A stretch of DNA of 50,556 bases from Rhodobacteraceae bacterium WD3A24 (GCA_002967695.1 PUHN01000007.1:1-50556), one strand, 5' to 3'; counted from the stretch's first letter, positions 1 through 9,003 are shown. Numbers and translations: made by a program. Notes: generated by a model not told the origin, from the letters alone.

Positions 1-1
1 C

Positions 2-454
2 CGGCTCACCGAGGTCGAGATGGCGCCCGATGCCGAGCTGCTCATGGCCGAGATGCTGGTGCTGGGCCGCGCCGCGATGGGCGAGCGCGACATCGCCGCC
101 GACATCGCCGACACGCGCCGCATCCGCCGGGGCGGGCGGCTGATCTTCCATGACAGCCAGCGCCTGCGCCTGCCCCTGCCCGGCGGGACGGGCGGCGCGA
201 TGCTGGGCGATGCGGTCGCGCTGGCCACGGCGGTCTGTGCCGCCCCCGATGCGGGCGACCGGCTCGGCCCCGCCCGCGCCGCGCTCGACGCGCCCGGAGT
301 CGAGGCCGCCGCTTCGGCCTGGGAGGGCAAACTCGTCGCGCGGCTGATGTCGCCCAGCCCCCATGTTCTGCGCCGCGTGCTGGTGCGGTGCCTGACCGCC
401 ATCGGCGGCGGCCCCCTGCCGCGCGTCTGGGCCGTCGAGGAGTGCCACCCATGA
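2..454 (+). CDS. ureD: Urease accessory protein UreD, C-terminal part (5' end outside window)
   Basis: UreD is the scaffold chaperone that binds apo-urease and, with UreF and UreG, delivers nickel to the active site. Only about the last 150 codons are present: the frame is open from base 2 and has no start in the window. Visible features fit the UreD C-terminus: a GRAAMGE segment, an [10 protein letters not shown] strand and a closing RPHVLRR-like run (here [14 protein letters not shown]). The stop codon overlaps the ureA start as ATGA, so the two genes are translationally coupled. Identity rests on these segments plus position at the head of a complete urease operon; family assignment is firm, full length cannot be judged. 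Confidence 0.9.
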   Translation, partial: RLTEVEMAPDAELLMAEMLVLGRAAMGERDIAADIADTRRIRRGGRLIFHDSQRLRLPLPGGTGGAMLGDAVALATAVCAAPDAGDRLGPARAALDAPGVEAAASAWEGKLVARLMSPSPHVLRRVLVRCLTAIGGGPLPRVWAVEECHP

Positions 455-753
455 ATCTTTCCCCGCGCGAGAAGGACAAGCTGCTGATCAGCCTCGCCGC
501 GATGGTCGCCCGCGCGCGGCTGGCGCGCGGCGTCAAGCTCAACCACCCCGAAGCCATCGCGCTGATCACCGATTTCGTCGTTGAGGGCGCGCGCGACGGC
601 CGCAGCGTGGCCGATCTGATGGAGGCTGCCGGCAGCGTGCTCGCGCGTGAGCACTGCATGGACGGCATTCCCGAGATGGTCACCGAGGTGCAGGTCGAGG
701 CGACATTTCCCGACGGCACCAAGCTGGTGACCGTCCACGACCCGATCCGCTGA
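451..753 (+). CDS. ureA: Urease subunit gamma
   Basis: Smallest structural subunit of cytoplasmic nickel urease (urea to ammonia and carbamate). The 100-residue protein has the family's usual length and opens with the typical [20 protein letters not shown], followed by [11 protein letters not shown], the EGARDG turn and the [21 protein letters not shown] end that packs against UreB and UreC. The ATG lies within the ureD stop (ATGA overlap). As in most Alphaproteobacteria, gamma and beta are separate genes. No anomaly is visible. Confidence 0.98.
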   Translation: MNLSPREKDKLLISLAAMVARARLARGVKLNHPEAIALITDFVVEGARDGRSVADLMEAAGSVLAREHCMDGIPEMVTEVQVEATFPDGTKLVTVHDPIR

Positions 754-772
754 GCAACAACGGAGCCCCGCC

Positions 773-934
773 ATGAAGCGCATCGCCGCCGTCCTCGCCC
801 TCATCCCCGCCGCCGCGCCGGCGCATGACGGCCTTCACCACCATCCCCACGGGGCCGAGGCGCTGTGGCTCGTGCTGACCGCGGCGCTCGCCGTCGCGGC
901 GCTCGGGCTGTGGTATTTCCGGGGGCGCAAATGA
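773..934 (+). CDS. Small His-rich single-span membrane protein inside the urease operon
   Basis: A 53-codon gene too short for most gene callers. It starts at an ATG seven bases after a GGAG Shine-Dalgarno, and its TGA overlaps the ureB ATG (ATGA), so it is built into the operon's coupling chain. The product has a short positively charged hydrophobic N-terminus ending in an AxA-like site (about residues 1-17), then a histidine-rich patch ([10 protein letters not shown]), a hydrophobic helix (about residues 30-48) and a cationic end (RGRK). This could be a cleaved periplasmic His stretch tethered by one helix. I infer a metal-handling or envelope role linked to nickel supply; that is not shown. 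No named family is recognised. Confidence 0.75.
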   Translation: MKRIAAVLALIPAAAPAHDGLHHHPHGAEALWLVLTAALAVAALGLWYFRGRK

Positions 935-1236
935 TCCCCGGAGAGGTCATCCCCGCCGCGAGCGAGATCACGCTCAATGCCGGGCGCGAAGCGTTCATGA
1001 TCGAAGTCGCCAATACCGGCGACCGGCCGGTGCAGGTGGGCAGCCATTATCACTTCGCCGAGACCAATCGCGCGCTGTCCTTCGACCGGGCGGCGGCGCG
1101 GGGCTGCCGGCTCGACATCGCCGCGGGCACCGCGGTGCGGTTCGAGCCCGGCCAGACGCGCGAGGTGCGGCTGATCCCCTATGGCGGGGCGCGGCGCGTC
1201 GTCGGCTTTCGCGGCCAGGTGATGGGAGAGCTCTGA
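931..1236 (+). CDS. ureB: Urease subunit beta
   Basis: Second structural subunit of urease. The 101-residue product opens with MIPGEVI and carries the family's beta-sandwich landmarks: [19 protein letters not shown], then [19 protein letters not shown] and [15 protein letters not shown]. Length is normal. The chosen ATG overlaps the stop of the preceding small membrane gene; the same frame is open further upstream, but that stretch reads through another coding sequence and has no better signal. The stop codon TGA shares its last base with the ureC ATG (TGATG), continuing the coupling. Confidence 0.98.
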   Translation: MIPGEVIPAASEITLNAGREAFMIEVANTGDRPVQVGSHYHFAETNRALSFDRAAARGCRLDIAAGTAVRFEPGQTREVRLIPYGGARRVVGFRGQVMGEL

Positions 1237-2945
1237 TGCCCACACGAATTTCCCGCGCCGCCTATGCCGACATGTATGGCCCCACCACGGGTGACCGGGT
1301 GCGGCTGGCCGATACAGACCTGGTCATCGAGGTCGAACGCGACCTGACCACATACGGCGAGGAGGTCAAGTTCGGCGGCGGAAAGGTCATCCGCGACGGC
1401 ATGGGCCAGAGCCAGATCACCCGCGCCGGCGGCGCGGTGGACACCGTCATCACCAATGCGCTGATCGTGGACTGGAGCGGCATCTACAAGGCCGATATTG
1501 GCCTCAGGGACGGCGCCATCGCCGCCATCGGCAAGGCCGGCAACCCCGACACCCAGCCCGGCGTGGACATCGTCATCGGCCCCGGCACCGAGGCCATCGC
1601 CGCCGAGGGGCGTATCCTGACGGCGGGCGGCTTCGACGCCCATATCCACTTCATCTGTCCCCAGCAATGCGACGACGCGCTGCATTCGGGGCTCACGACG
1701 ATGCTCGGCGGCGGCACCGGCCCGGCGCACGGCACGCTGGCGACGACCTGCACGCCGGGGCCGTGGCATATCGGCCGGATGCTGCAGGCCGCCGACGGGA
1801 TTCCGATGAACCTCGCCTTCGCGGGCAAGGGCAACGCCGCGACCCCGGCGGCGCTGGAGGAACAGATCACCGCCGGGGCCTGCGCTCTGAAGATGCACGA
1901 GGACTGGGGCACCACGCCCGCGGTGATCGACAACTGCCTGAGCGTGGCGGACGCCTTCGACGTCCAGGCGATGATCCACTCCGACACGCTCAACGAATCC
2001 GGCTTCGTCGAGGACACCATCGCGGCGATGAAGGGCCGCACGATCCACGCCTATCACACCGAGGGCGCGGGCGGCGGCCACGCCCCCGACATCATACGGC
2101 TGTGCGGCGAGGCCAATGTCATCCCGTCCTCGACCAACCCGACACGGCCCTACACCGTCAACACGATCGACGAGCATCTCGACATGCTGATGGTCTGCCA
2201 CCACCTCGACCGCGCCATCCCCGAGGACGTGGCCTTCGCCGACAGCCGCATCCGGCGCGAGACCATCGCCGCCGAGGACATCCTGCACGATATGGGCGCG
2301 TTTTCCGTCATCGCCTCCGACAGCCAGGCGATGGGGCGCGTGGGCGAGGTGATCATCCGCACCTGGCAGACCGCCCACAAGATGAAGGTCCAGCGCAGCC
2401 GCCTGCCTGAAGAGACGGGCGAGAACGACAATTTCCGCGTGCGCCGCTACATCGCGAAATACACCATCAACCCGGCGATCGCCCACGGGATCGGCGGGCA
2501 TATCGGCTCGGTCGAGGTTGGCAAACGCGCCGATCTCGCCCTGTGGAAGCCCGCCTTTTTCGGGGTCAAGCCCGAGATGGTGCTTCTGGGCGGCACGATC
2601 GCCGTGGCGCAGATGGGCGATCCCAACGCCTCGATTCCCGTCCAGCCGATCCATTCGCGGCCGATGTTCGGCGCCTTCGGGCGCAGCCTCGAGCAGGGGT
2701 CGGTCAGCTTCGTCTCGGCGGCGGCGCAGCAGGACGGCATCGCCGGCCGTCTGGGGCTTGCCAAGCGGACGCTGCCCGTGGCCAACACCCGCGCGGGCAT
2801 CGGCAAGGCGGCGATGAAGCTCAATGACGCGACACCAATGATGGAGGTCGACCCCGAAACCTATGAAGTGCGCGCCGACGGGGCGCTTCTGAGCTGTGCG
2901 CCGGCCGAGGAACTGCCTATGGCGCAGCGCTATTTCCTCTTCTGA
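1236..2945 (+). CDS. ureC: Urease subunit alpha (catalytic)
   Basis: Catalytic subunit of nickel urease, 569 residues as expected. All active-site residues are visible: the nickel-binding H136 and H138 in [12 protein letters not shown], the carbamylated K219 in [12 protein letters not shown]248 in MIHSDT, H274 in [15 protein letters not shown], and D362 in ASDSQAMGR. The mobile flap Cys/His pair is C321-H322 in MVCHHLD. All are shifted by two from the Klebsiella numbering. The N-terminus ([25 protein letters not shown]) is canonical. With gamma, beta and all the accessory genes present in the cluster, an active enzyme is expected. Starts on the last base of the ureB stop. Confidence 0.99.
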   Translation: MPTRISRAAYADMYGPTTGDRVRLADTDLVIEVERDLTTYGEEVKFGGGKVIRDGMGQSQITRAGGAVDTVITNALIVDWSGIYKADIGLRDGAIAAIGKAGNPDTQPGVDIVIGPGTEAIAAEGRILTAGGFDAHIHFICPQQCDDALHSGLTTMLGGGTGPAHGTLATTCTPGPWHIGRMLQAADGIPMNLAFAGKGNAATPAALEEQITAGACALKMHEDWGTTPAVIDNCLSVADAFDVQAMIHSDTLNESGFVEDTIAAMKGRTIHAYHTEGAGGGHAPDIIRLCGEANVIPSSTNPTRPYTVNTIDEHLDMLMVCHHLDRAIPEDVAFADSRIRRETIAAEDILHDMGAFSVIASDSQAMGRVGEVIIRTWQTAHKMKVQRSRLPEETGENDNFRVRRYIAKYTINPAIAHGIGGHIGSVEVGKRADLALWKPAFFGVKPEMVLLGGTIAVAQMGDPNASIPVQPIHSRPMFGAFGRSLEQGSVSFVSAAAQQDGIAGRLGLAKRTLPVANTRAGIGKAAMKLNDATPMMEVDPETYEVRADGALLSCAPAEELPMAQRYFLF

Positions 2946-3047
2946 TCAACGCTGCAATGCAGCTATTCCGAGAACGCAATACTATGACCTCACAGAATGG
3001 CTATGTTCCTCACCAGCAGACACCAAAGTCCGAGAGGAATGTTTTCA

Positions 3048-3272
3048 ATGGCTTTCACCGCAACCGAGACACCCGCCACCCCGCTGCGCGACAGCGCCGC
3101 CGCCCTGCTGGGCCTGCTGCGACGCGGCGTGAGCGCCTATGCCGAGGCCTGCGCGCTGCGCAATGCCGTCGAGGAGCTCTGGGGGCTGTCCGACGCCGAG
3201 CTCAGGCGCCGGGGCCTGACCCGCAGCGAGATCGCGCGCCACGCCTTCAACAGCGTCGACGCCCGCGGCTGA
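3048..3272 (+). CDS. DUF1127-like small protein between ureC and ureE
   Basis: A 74-residue protein whose C-terminal half (ELWGLSDAELRRRGLTRSEIARHAF) is a typical YjiS/DUF1127 motif: an amphipathic helix rich in Arg, then a short AF end. Proteins of this family in Alphaproteobacteria are small, basic and in some cases bind RNA or act in stress and phosphate responses; nothing here links it to nickel. The ATG at 3048 is preferred over in-frame ATGs at 3039 and upstream because GAGAGG (3032-3037) sits about ten bases before it. About 100 bases separate it from ureC, and it is followed closely by ureE, so it is co-oriented with the urease genes. Confidence 0.8.
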   Translation: MAFTATETPATPLRDSAAALLGLLRRGVSAYAEACALRNAVEELWGLSDAELRRRGLTRSEIARHAFNSVDARG

Positions 3273-3291
3273 AGCCCTGGGGGTGCGCCGC

Positions 3292-3753
3292 ATGAGCGCG
3301 CCGCACACCCACACACTGCGGCGCGCCGGAGACTGGCGCGGCCCGCACGAGACCATCGCGCTGGACTACGAGGCACGTTTCCTGCGCCGCAGGCGGCTGA
3401 TCAGCGATCAGGGCAGCGCGTTCCACGTCGATCTGGCCGAGACCGTCAGCCTTGACGAGAGCGATGCGTTTGTCCTGCCCGACGGCCGCCATGTCAGGGT
3501 GATCGCCGCGCCCGAGCCGCTGCTTGCGGTGACGGGGCCGGCGCTGGCCCGGCTGGCGTGGCATATCGGCAACCGCCACACCCCCTGCCGGATCGAGCCC
3601 GACCGCCTGCTGATCCGCCGCGACCCGGTTCTGGCGGACATGCTGCGCGGGCTGGGCGCGCAGGTCGCGGAGGTGACCGAGCCCTTCCGCCCCGAGGGCG
3701 GGGCCTATGGAATTGGCCGCACCATGGGCCACGAACACGGCCACGGGCACTGA
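3292..3753 (+). CDS. ureE: Urease accessory protein UreE (nickel metallochaperone)
   Basis: UreE binds Ni(II) and hands it to UreG for insertion into urease. The protein is 153 residues from the ATG at 3292; a GTG three codons earlier is possible, but a G-rich Shine-Dalgarno (3279-3283) is spaced for the ATG. The N-terminal domain (LDYEARFLRRRRLISDQG, FHVDLAETVSLDESDAFVLPDGRHVRV) and the nickel-binding C-terminal domain (LAWHIGNRHTPCRIE) are both recognisable; the conserved metal His lies in HIGNRH. The C-terminus ends in a short histidine tail (GHEHGHGH), a common extra nickel-binding feature. Confidence 0.96.
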   Translation: MSAPHTHTLRRAGDWRGPHETIALDYEARFLRRRRLISDQGSAFHVDLAETVSLDESDAFVLPDGRHVRVIAAPEPLLAVTGPALARLAWHIGNRHTPCRIEPDRLLIRRDPVLADMLRGLGAQVAEVTEPFRPEGGAYGIGRTMGHEHGHGH

Positions 3754-3758
3754 GCGCG

Positions 3759-4436
3759 ATGCGGCCCGAGGCGCCCCCGGCACCCTCTTCCCCCGAAAAG
3801 CTTCAGGCGGGGCTGCTCGACCTTGTCCAGTGGCTGTCGCCGGCCTTTCCGCTGGGCGCGTTCGCCTATTCGCACGGGCTGGAATGGGCGATCGACGCGG
3901 GCGAGGTGCGCGACGGCGAGACCCTGCGGCTGTGGCTGGAGGCGGCGCTGACCAGTGGCGCGGGGCGCAATGACGCCATCCTCGCATTCCACGCGCTGCG
4001 CGGCCATCCCCCGCCCGCCGAGCTTGCCGAGATCGCCGAGGCCATGGCCCCCGCACGCGAGCGGCTGGAGGAGATGCGCGCCCAGGGCGCGGCCTTCTGC
4101 CGGACGGTCGCCGCGCTGACGGGGCGCGACCTGGCGCCCGCGCCGCTGCCGGTGTCCCTCGGCGTTGCCGCGCGGGCGCTGGGGCTGGACGAGGCGACCA
4201 TCGTCACGCAGATGCTGCAGGCCTTCTGCTCCAATCTCGTCGCGGCCGGCGTGCGGTTCGTGCCCCTTGGCCAGACCGAGGGGCAGCGCGTGCTGCGCGC
4301 GCTGCACCCTACCATTCTGCGCGTCTGCGCGCAGGCGCGCACCGCGCCGCTTTCGGCGCTGGGCGGGGCCTTCCTGCGCGGCGACATGGCCGCGATGCAT
4401 CACGAGACCCAGACCACGAGGATATTTCGCACATGA
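3759..4436 (+). CDS. ureF: Urease accessory protein UreF
   Basis: All-helical chaperone that forms the UreD-UreF-UreG complex on apo-urease and gates GTP hydrolysis by UreG. The 225-residue product begins at an ATG five bases after the ureE stop. Recognisable segments are [22 protein letters not shown] near the N-terminus, [25 protein letters not shown] in the middle and the C-terminal [12 protein letters not shown] tail, which contributes to the UreD/UreG contact. Its last codons overlap ureG by four bases (ATGA). An open frame continues upstream through ureE, but that stretch belongs to the other reading frame. Confidence 0.96.
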   Translation: MRPEAPPAPSSPEKLQAGLLDLVQWLSPAFPLGAFAYSHGLEWAIDAGEVRDGETLRLWLEAALTSGAGRNDAILAFHALRGHPPPAELAEIAEAMAPARERLEEMRAQGAAFCRTVAALTGRDLAPAPLPVSLGVAARALGLDEATIVTQMLQAFCSNLVAAGVRFVPLGQTEGQRVLRALHPTILRVCAQARTAPLSALGGAFLRGDMAAMHHETQTTRIFRT

Positions 4437-5071
4437 CCTCTCCCAACGGCCCTCTGCGCATCGGGATCGGCGGCCCCGTGGGCGCAGGCAAGACCACGCT
4501 GACCGAACGGCTCTGCCGCGCGCTGGGCGGGCGTTATTCGCTCGCCGTCATCACCAACGACATCTACACCCGCGAGGATGCCGAGGCGCTCATGCGCGCG
4601 CAGGTCCTGCCGGCCGAACGCATCCGCGGCGTCGAGACGGGCGGCTGCCCGCACACCGCAATCCGCGAGGACGCCTCGATCAACCTCGCCGCGCTGGCCG
4701 ATCTGACGGCGGCCTTTCCCGATCTCGACATCGTGTTCATCGAGTCGGGCGGCGACAATCTGGCGGCAACCTTTTCGCCCGAACTGGCCGATCTGACGAT
4801 CTATCTGATCGATACGGCCGCCGGGCAGGACATCCCCCGCAAGAAGGGGCCGGGCGTGGCGCGTTCGGACATTCTCGTCATCAACAAGACCGACCTCGCC
4901 CCGCATGTGGCGGTCTGCGAGGCCCTGCTGGAATCCGACGCGCGCGCCGCCCGGCAGGGGCGGCCCTTCGTGATGGCCGCGCTCGCTCGCGACAGGGGGG
5001 TGGCGGAAATCGCCGCGCTGATCGAGGAGCTCGGCGGGCTCGCCCCCCGCGCGGCGCCGGCCGCGCAGTAG
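4433..5071 (+). CDS. ureG: Urease accessory GTPase UreG
   Basis: SIMIBI-class GTPase that drives nickel delivery to urease. The 212-residue protein shows the P-loop [11 protein letters not shown] (about residues 11-21), the [11 protein letters not shown] segment, the metal-binding [17 protein letters not shown] (Cys-Pro-His), the [17 protein letters not shown] switch region and the guanine-specificity motif [10 protein letters not shown]. Length is normal. It is the last gene of the operon: the stop is followed after 15 bases by a strong hairpin (5087-5112), and the next gene is convergent. Confidence 0.98.
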   Translation: MTSPNGPLRIGIGGPVGAGKTTLTERLCRALGGRYSLAVITNDIYTREDAEALMRAQVLPAERIRGVETGGCPHTAIREDASINLAALADLTAAFPDLDIVFIESGGDNLAATFSPELADLTIYLIDTAAGQDIPRKKGPGVARSDILVINKTDLAPHVAVCEALLESDARAARQGRPFVMAALARDRGVAEIAALIEELGGLAPRAAPAAQ

Positions 5072-5086
5072 GGCAGGGACGCGAAA

Positions 5087-5112
5087 GGCCGCGCCGGGGG
5101 TTCGGCGCGGCC
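5087..5112. terminator. Hairpin between ureG and rplT, probable bidirectional terminator
   Basis: Perfect 10-bp inverted repeat (GGCCGCGCCG, six-base loop, CGGCGCGGCC) in the 69-base gap between the convergent ureG and rplT genes. It is preceded by gcgaaa and followed by atcggtttcgc, giving short A- and T-containing flanks on each side. The position suits ending both transcripts; a long U-run is absent, as is common in very GC-rich genomes. Confidence 0.75.
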
Positions 5113-5140
5113 ATCGGTTTCGCTGCGCCGGGCCGCGGGG

Positions 5141-5503
5141 TCAGGCCGTCGCGGCCTTGGCCTGGGCGACGATCTGGCCGAACGCCTCGGGCTCGTGGAC
5201 GGCGAGATCGGCGAGAACCTTGCGATCCACCTCGATTCCCGCCTGGCTGAGGCCGTTGATGAAGCGCGAATAGGTCATGCCGGGCTCGAGCTCGCGCACG
5301 GCGGCATTGATGCGCTGAATCCACAGTGCGCGGAAGTTGCGCTTGCGGTTCTTGCGGTCGCGGGTGGCGTACTGGTTGGCCTTGTCCACCGCCTGCGTGG
5401 CCGTGCGGAAATTCCGCGAGCGGGCGCCGTAATAGCCCTTGGCGGCCTTGATCGTCTTGCGGTGACGGGCGTGGGTGACCTTGCCGGATTTGACGCGTGC
5501 CAT
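5141..5503 (-). CDS. rplT: 50S ribosomal protein L20
   Basis: Large-subunit assembly protein that binds 23S rRNA. The 120-residue product opens with [35 protein letters not shown], a near-universal L20 N-terminal extension, followed by [24 protein letters not shown] and the [20 protein letters not shown]-terminal domain. It lies 12 bases after rpmI and is surely co-transcribed with it. infC, which often precedes this pair, is not here. L20 represses its own operon in other bacteria; I did not find a convincing operator in the short leader. Confidence 0.99.
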   Translation of the reverse strand: MARVKSGKVTHARHRKTIKAAKGYYGARSRNFRTATQAVDKANQYATRDRKNRKRNFRALWIQRINAAVRELEPGMTYSRFINGLSQAGIEVDRKVLADLAVHEPEAFGQIVAQAKAATA

Positions 5504-5515
5504 TGTCCTGTCTCC

Positions 5516-5716
5516 TCAGCGATCGTAGGGCATGTATTTTTTGACGATCTTGGCGTCCTGATCCGAAAGGACCGACATGCCGCGCGCCTCGCGAATGAAC
5601 TTGGGCGTGCGCTTGATCATGCCGTGGCGCTTGCCGGCCTGTCCGCATTTGACCTTGCCGGTCGCGGTCATCTTGAAGCGCTTCTTGGCGCCTGACTTGG
5701 TCTTCATCTTGGGCAT
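5516..5716 (-). CDS. rpmI: 50S ribosomal protein L35
   Basis: 66-residue basic ribosomal protein. [33 protein letters not shown] is the standard L35 N-terminus, followed by the [18 protein letters not shown] end. The open frame extends 14 codons further upstream, but the family starts at MPKMKTKS and a purine-rich GAGGAGAC Shine-Dalgarno lies just before it, so 5716 is the start. It is the first gene of the rpmI-rplT operon, with about 100 bases of promoter-bearing gap behind it. Confidence 0.99.
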   Translation of the reverse strand: MPKMKTKSGAKKRFKMTATGKVKCGQAGKRHGMIKRTPKFIREARGMSVLSDQDAKIVKKYMPYDR

Positions 5717-5818
5717 TTCCGTCTCCTCTTGCGGGCGGTGAAACGCGCGACTCGGCATGCCACATCGGCCGGCCGCGCGGGGACCAAGGGCGCCGTATAA
5801 GGCCGCGGCGCGCGGGCT

Positions 5819-6067
5819 TCAAGGGGGTGAGCCCGCCCCGGCCGGGTTGAGCACGCGCGCGATGACCCGGATGAGCGCCTCGGGCACGTCGCGCAGGCTA
5901 TAGGGCTCGGGCGCGATCAGCTGTGCCCAGACGACCAACCCGCCCGCCGCAAGTGCAAGACCCAGCCCCACCGTTGGAAAGCGCCGGTCGGCATAGGCGG
6001 ACGCGAATGAAGGAACCGCGAGAACCGCGAACAGCGCCCCCAGAACCAGCACGAGATCGCTGCCCAT
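5819..6067 (-). CDS. Small two-helix membrane protein, unknown function
   Basis: An 82-residue hydrophobic protein with two probable transmembrane helices: about residues 3-22 (LVLVLGALFAVLAVPSFASA) and about residues 33-52 (VGLGLALAAGGLVVWAQLIA), then a soluble tail containing VPEALIRVIARVL. The ATG at 6067 is preferred over a GTG one codon earlier; a GGGGGCGG stretch precedes it. It sits 46 bases downstream of pyk on the same strand, so it is probably the last gene of a pyk operon. I do not recognise a named family. Confidence 0.7.
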   Translation of the reverse strand: MGSDLVLVLGALFAVLAVPSFASAYADRRFPTVGLGLALAAGGLVVWAQLIAPEPYSLRDVPEALIRVIARVLNPAGAGSPP

Positions 6068-6113
6068 CACCGCCCCCGCTCGCCGCGCCCGCCGGTGGCG
6101 GGGTCGGCGGCCC

Positions 6114-7562
6114 TCATTCCGGGTCGGCGCGGAAAATCAACCGCTCGTCGCATGGCGCCACGCGCAGGATGTTGGTGGTGCCCGGCACGTTGAAGGGCAC
6201 GCCGGCGGTGACCACGATCTGGTCCTCCTCGGTCGCGAAGCCGTCCTTGCGGGCGGCACGCGCCGCCTCGACCACCGCCATCTTGAACCGCTCCACCGGG
6301 CCCGAGGTGACGACGCAATGCGTCCCCCAGGTCAGACACAGCCGCCGCGCGGTGGCCACGGTCGAGGTCAGCGCGATGATCGGCACCTGCGGGCGCTCGC
6401 GCGCCACGAGGCTCGCCGTGGTGCCCGATTCGGTGAAACAGCAGATCGCGGCGATGTCGGTCGTCTCGGCGATCTCGCGCGCGGCGGCGACGATGCTGTC
6501 GGCCACCGTGGAGTGGGTGATGTGGCGCGAGGCGATGATGACTTCGCGATAGATCGGATCGCTCTCGACCTCGACGGCGACGTTGTTCATCGTCGAGACC
6601 GCCTCGACCGGATACGCCCCGGCGGCGCTCTCGGCCGAAAGCATCACCGCGTCGGCACCCTCATAGATGGCCGTGGCCACGTCGGAGACCTCGGCGCGGG
6701 TGGGCACCGGGCTTTCGATCATGGATTCGAGCATCTGCGTGGCCACGATCACCGGCTTGGCCGCGGCGCGGGCGCGGCGCACCAGGCTCTTCTGGATAGG
6801 CGGCACGTTCTGGACGGGAAGCTCGACGCCCAGATCACCGCGCGCGACCATGATCCCGTCGGAGGCGGCGAGGATCTCGTCATAACATCTGACTGCGGCG
6901 GGCTTCTCGATCTTCGACATGATTGCAGCGCGCCCGGCGGCGAGCTTGCGCGCCTCTTCCACATCCTCGGGGCGCTGCACGAAGGACAGCGCCAGCCAGT
7001 CCACGCCCAGCCCGCAGGCCAGGTCGAGATCCTCGCGGTCCTTCTCCGACAGCGCCGCGACCGGCAGCACCACGTCGGGGACGTTGACGCCCTTGCGGTC
7101 CGAGATGGTGCCGCCGACCATCACGGTGCAGTCGGCCGACTCCGCATCACAGGCCTCGACCTTCAGCCTGATCTTGCCGTCATTGACCAGAAGCCGCGCG
7201 CCCGGCTCCAGCGCGGCGAATATCTCGGGGTGCGGCAGGCTGACGCGCCTGTGATCCCCTGGCGCCGGGTCGAGATCGAGGCGGAACGCCTGCCCCTCCT
7301 CCAGATCCAGCGCGCCATTGGCAAAGGTGCCCACCCGCAGCTTGGGCCCCTGCAGGTCGGCGAGGATCGCGATCGGCCGGTCCAGATCGGCCTCCACCTG
7401 CCGGATGATCCCGTGGCGGCGGGTGATGTCGTCATGGGTGCCATGGCTCATGTTGAGCCGGAACACATCGGCGCCGGCCTCCGAGAGCGCGCGGATGGTG
7501 GCGTAGTCGTCGGATGCCGGGCCCAGCGTGGCCACGATCTTTACATTGCGCAGGCGTCTCAT
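6114..7562 (-). CDS. pyk: Pyruvate kinase
   Basis: Catalyses phosphoenolpyruvate + ADP to pyruvate + ATP, the last step of lower glycolysis. The 482-residue enzyme starts MRRLRNVKIVATLGPASDD, with an AGGAGCGAGG Shine-Dalgarno; the open frame extends a further 46 codons upstream, without family similarity. Family motifs: RLNMSHGTHDD, ADLQGPKLRVGTF, IMSKIEKPAAVRCYDEIL with the catalytic Lys, MVARGDLGVELP for metal binding and TQMLESMIESPVPTRAEVSDVATAIYEGADAVMLSAE (quoted in parts by its core). The C-terminal domain carries CFTESGTTA. Divergent from the DUF1244 gene, sharing a 174-base promoter region. Confidence 0.98.
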   Translation of the reverse strand: MRRLRNVKIVATLGPASDDYATIRALSEAGADVFRLNMSHGTHDDITRRHGIIRQVEADLDRPIAILADLQGPKLRVGTFANGALDLEEGQAFRLDLDPAPGDHRRVSLPHPEIFAALEPGARLLVNDGKIRLKVEACDAESADCTVMVGGTISDRKGVNVPDVVLPVAALSEKDREDLDLACGLGVDWLALSFVQRPEDVEEARKLAAGRAAIMSKIEKPAAVRCYDEILAASDGIMVARGDLGVELPVQNVPPIQKSLVRRARAAAKPVIVATQMLESMIESPVPTRAEVSDVATAIYEGADAVMLSAESAAGAYPVEAVSTMNNVAVEVESDPIYREVIIASRHITHSTVADSIVAAAREIAETTDIAAICCFTESGTTASLVARERPQVPIIALTSTVATARRLCLTWGTHCVVTSGPVERFKMAVVEAARAARKDGFATEEDQIVVTAGVPFNVPGTTNILRVAPCDERLIFRADPE

Positions 7563-7736
7563 CGGGCCTCGCTCCTGTCGTCCGTTTCCTCGGGCCCGTG
7601 TATGGCGCAATCGAAAGGACGGGGCAACGCGCGATGTTAGCGAAAACATGACTGCGCCCACCCCGCCACGGTGCTTGACCGGGTCGTCTTGAGCGCGCAC
7701 CTGTCATTCACACGCAGGATTGCACGGAGCCGCCCG

Positions 7737-8063
7737 ATGACGACGCAGATCGACGACCAGACCCGGATCGAACTCGAAGCCGCCGCCTTCCGCCGGCTGC
7801 GCGAGCACCTGATGGAGCAGCGCCCCGACGTGCAGAACATCGACCTGATGACGCTGGCCGGCTTCTGTCGCAACTGCCTGAGCCGCTGGTATCAGGAGGC
7901 CGCCGATGCCCGCGGCATCGAACTCGACAAGGCCGAGGCGCGCGAAATCTTCTACGGCATGCCCTATGACAGCTGGCGCGCGCGCCACCAGACCGACGCC
8001 GGCGAGGACAAGCAGGCCGCCTTCCGGCAGGCCTTCGCCGAGAATGTCGGCGGCGAGGGCTGA
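7737..8063 (+). CDS. DUF1244 family protein
   Basis: A 108-residue soluble protein of the DUF1244 family: RLREHLMEQRPDVQNIDLM, the conserved AGFCRNCLSRWYQEAA with two Cys, and EAREIFYGMPYDSWRARHQTDA. The family is common in Alpha- and Gammaproteobacteria and often sits near pyruvate kinase and N-formylglutamate amidohydrolase; here pyk is next door, while the amidohydrolase is absent. The biochemical function is unknown. The start is the ATG at 7737; an earlier in-frame start would add 22 residues that do not resemble the family. Convergent with the aminotransferase gene. Confidence 0.9.
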   Translation: MTTQIDDQTRIELEAAAFRRLREHLMEQRPDVQNIDLMTLAGFCRNCLSRWYQEAADARGIELDKAEAREIFYGMPYDSWRARHQTDAGEDKQAAFRQAFAENVGGEG

Positions 8064-8128
8064 GCCCCGCCCGCTTCACCTTCGCGGAAATATCCCCGCC
8101 GGAGGCTTTGAGCGCCGCGCGGCGGCCC

Positions 8129-8144
8129 CCGCCCGCAAGGGCGG
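8129..8144. terminator. GCAA-tetraloop hairpin between convergent genes
   Basis: CCGCCC-GCAA-GGGCGG, a perfect 6-bp stem with a stable GNRA loop, in the 88-base gap between the DUF1244 gene and the convergent aminotransferase gene. Position suggests transcription termination for either or both. There is no clear U-run, so confidence is limited. Confidence 0.45.
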
Positions 8145-8151
8145 TATGCGC

Positions 8152-9003
8152 TCACACCGCCGCGCGGCGCATCTCGGCCAGATAGATCGCGCGCAGCCGC
8201 CCGGCCACCGGGCCGGGCCGACCGTCGCCCAGCGGGGTGTCGTCAATGCGCACAACCGGCATGACGAAGGCCGAGGCCGAGGTGATGAAGGCCTCGTCGG
8301 CCGCTTTCGCCTCGTCCAGCGTGAAGGGGCGCTCCTCGATCTCGACCGCGTTGTCGGCGGCAAAGCGCAGGACGGCCGCGCGGGTGATGCCGTGGAGAAT
8401 GTCGTTGCCCAGATGCCGGGTGACGATCCGCCCGTCCTTGACGATATGGGCGTTGTTCGATGTGCCCTCGGTCACGTACCCGTCCTCGACCATCCATGCG
8501 TCGTCGGCGCCGGCCTGCCTGGCCATCATCTTGCCCATCGACGGGTAGAGAAGCTGCACGGTCTTGATGTCGCGCCGGCCCCAGCGGATATCGGGGATCG
8601 AGATCACGCTGATCCCGGTGGCCGCCGCCGGGTTGTCGGACAGCGCCTTGGCCTGGGTAAACAGCACGACGGTCGGCCGCGCGCCCTCGGGATAGACGAA
8701 ATCGCGGTCGGCTGCGCCGCGGGTGACCTGCAGATAGACCATCCCCTCGTCGAGCCCGTTGCGCCGCACCAGCTCGCGGTGGATCTCCAGCAACTCGTCG
8801 CGGCCGAGCGGATTGGCCATCTCGAGCGCGTCGAGCGAGCGCTGCAGGCGCCGGGCATGGCCGTCGAAGTCGATCAGCCTGCCGTCCAGAACCGATGTGA
8901 CCTCGTACACGCCGTCGGCCATCAGAAAGCCGCGATCGAAAACCGAGACACACGCCTCCTCCTCGGGGAGGTAAGCGCCATTGACGTAAACAATCCGGCT
9001 CAT
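8152..9003 (-). CDS. D-amino-acid aminotransferase (class IV PLP enzyme)
   Basis: Fold-type IV PLP aminotransferase, 283 residues, the normal size for D-alanine transaminase. Visible landmarks: VYVNGAYLPEEEACVSVFDRGFLMADGVYEVT at the N-terminus (quoted for its DRGF core), the PLP lysine K147 in RRDIKTVQLL, the E and phosphate-loop region VTEGTSNNAHIV, and the GITRAAVL helix. The RGAADRDFVYP segment fits D-amino-acid rather than branched-chain aminotransferases. The substrate cannot be proved from sequence; 4-amino-4-deoxychorismate lyase is a less likely alternative. An AAAGGAGC Shine-Dalgarno fixes the start. Likely role: D-Ala/D-Glu interconversion or D-amino-acid use. Confidence 0.88.
   Translation of the reverse strand: MSRIVYVNGAYLPEEEACVSVFDRGFLMADGVYEVTSVLDGRLIDFDGHARRLQRSLDALEMANPLGRDELLEIHRELVRRNGLDEGMVYLQVTRGAADRDFVYPEGARPTVVLFTQAKALSDNPAAATGISVISIPDIRWGRRDIKTVQLLYPSMGKMMARQAGADDAWMVEDGYVTEGTSNNAHIVKDGRIVTRHLGNDILHGITRAAVLRFAADNAVEIEERPFTLDEAKAADEAFITSASAFVMPVVRIDDTPLGDGRPGPVAGRLRAIYLAEMRRAAV

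Noticed and set aside
1179-2654. Minus-strand open frame of about 490 codons across ureC
   Set aside because: Antisense to a urease alpha subunit with every active-site residue intact; no independent support.
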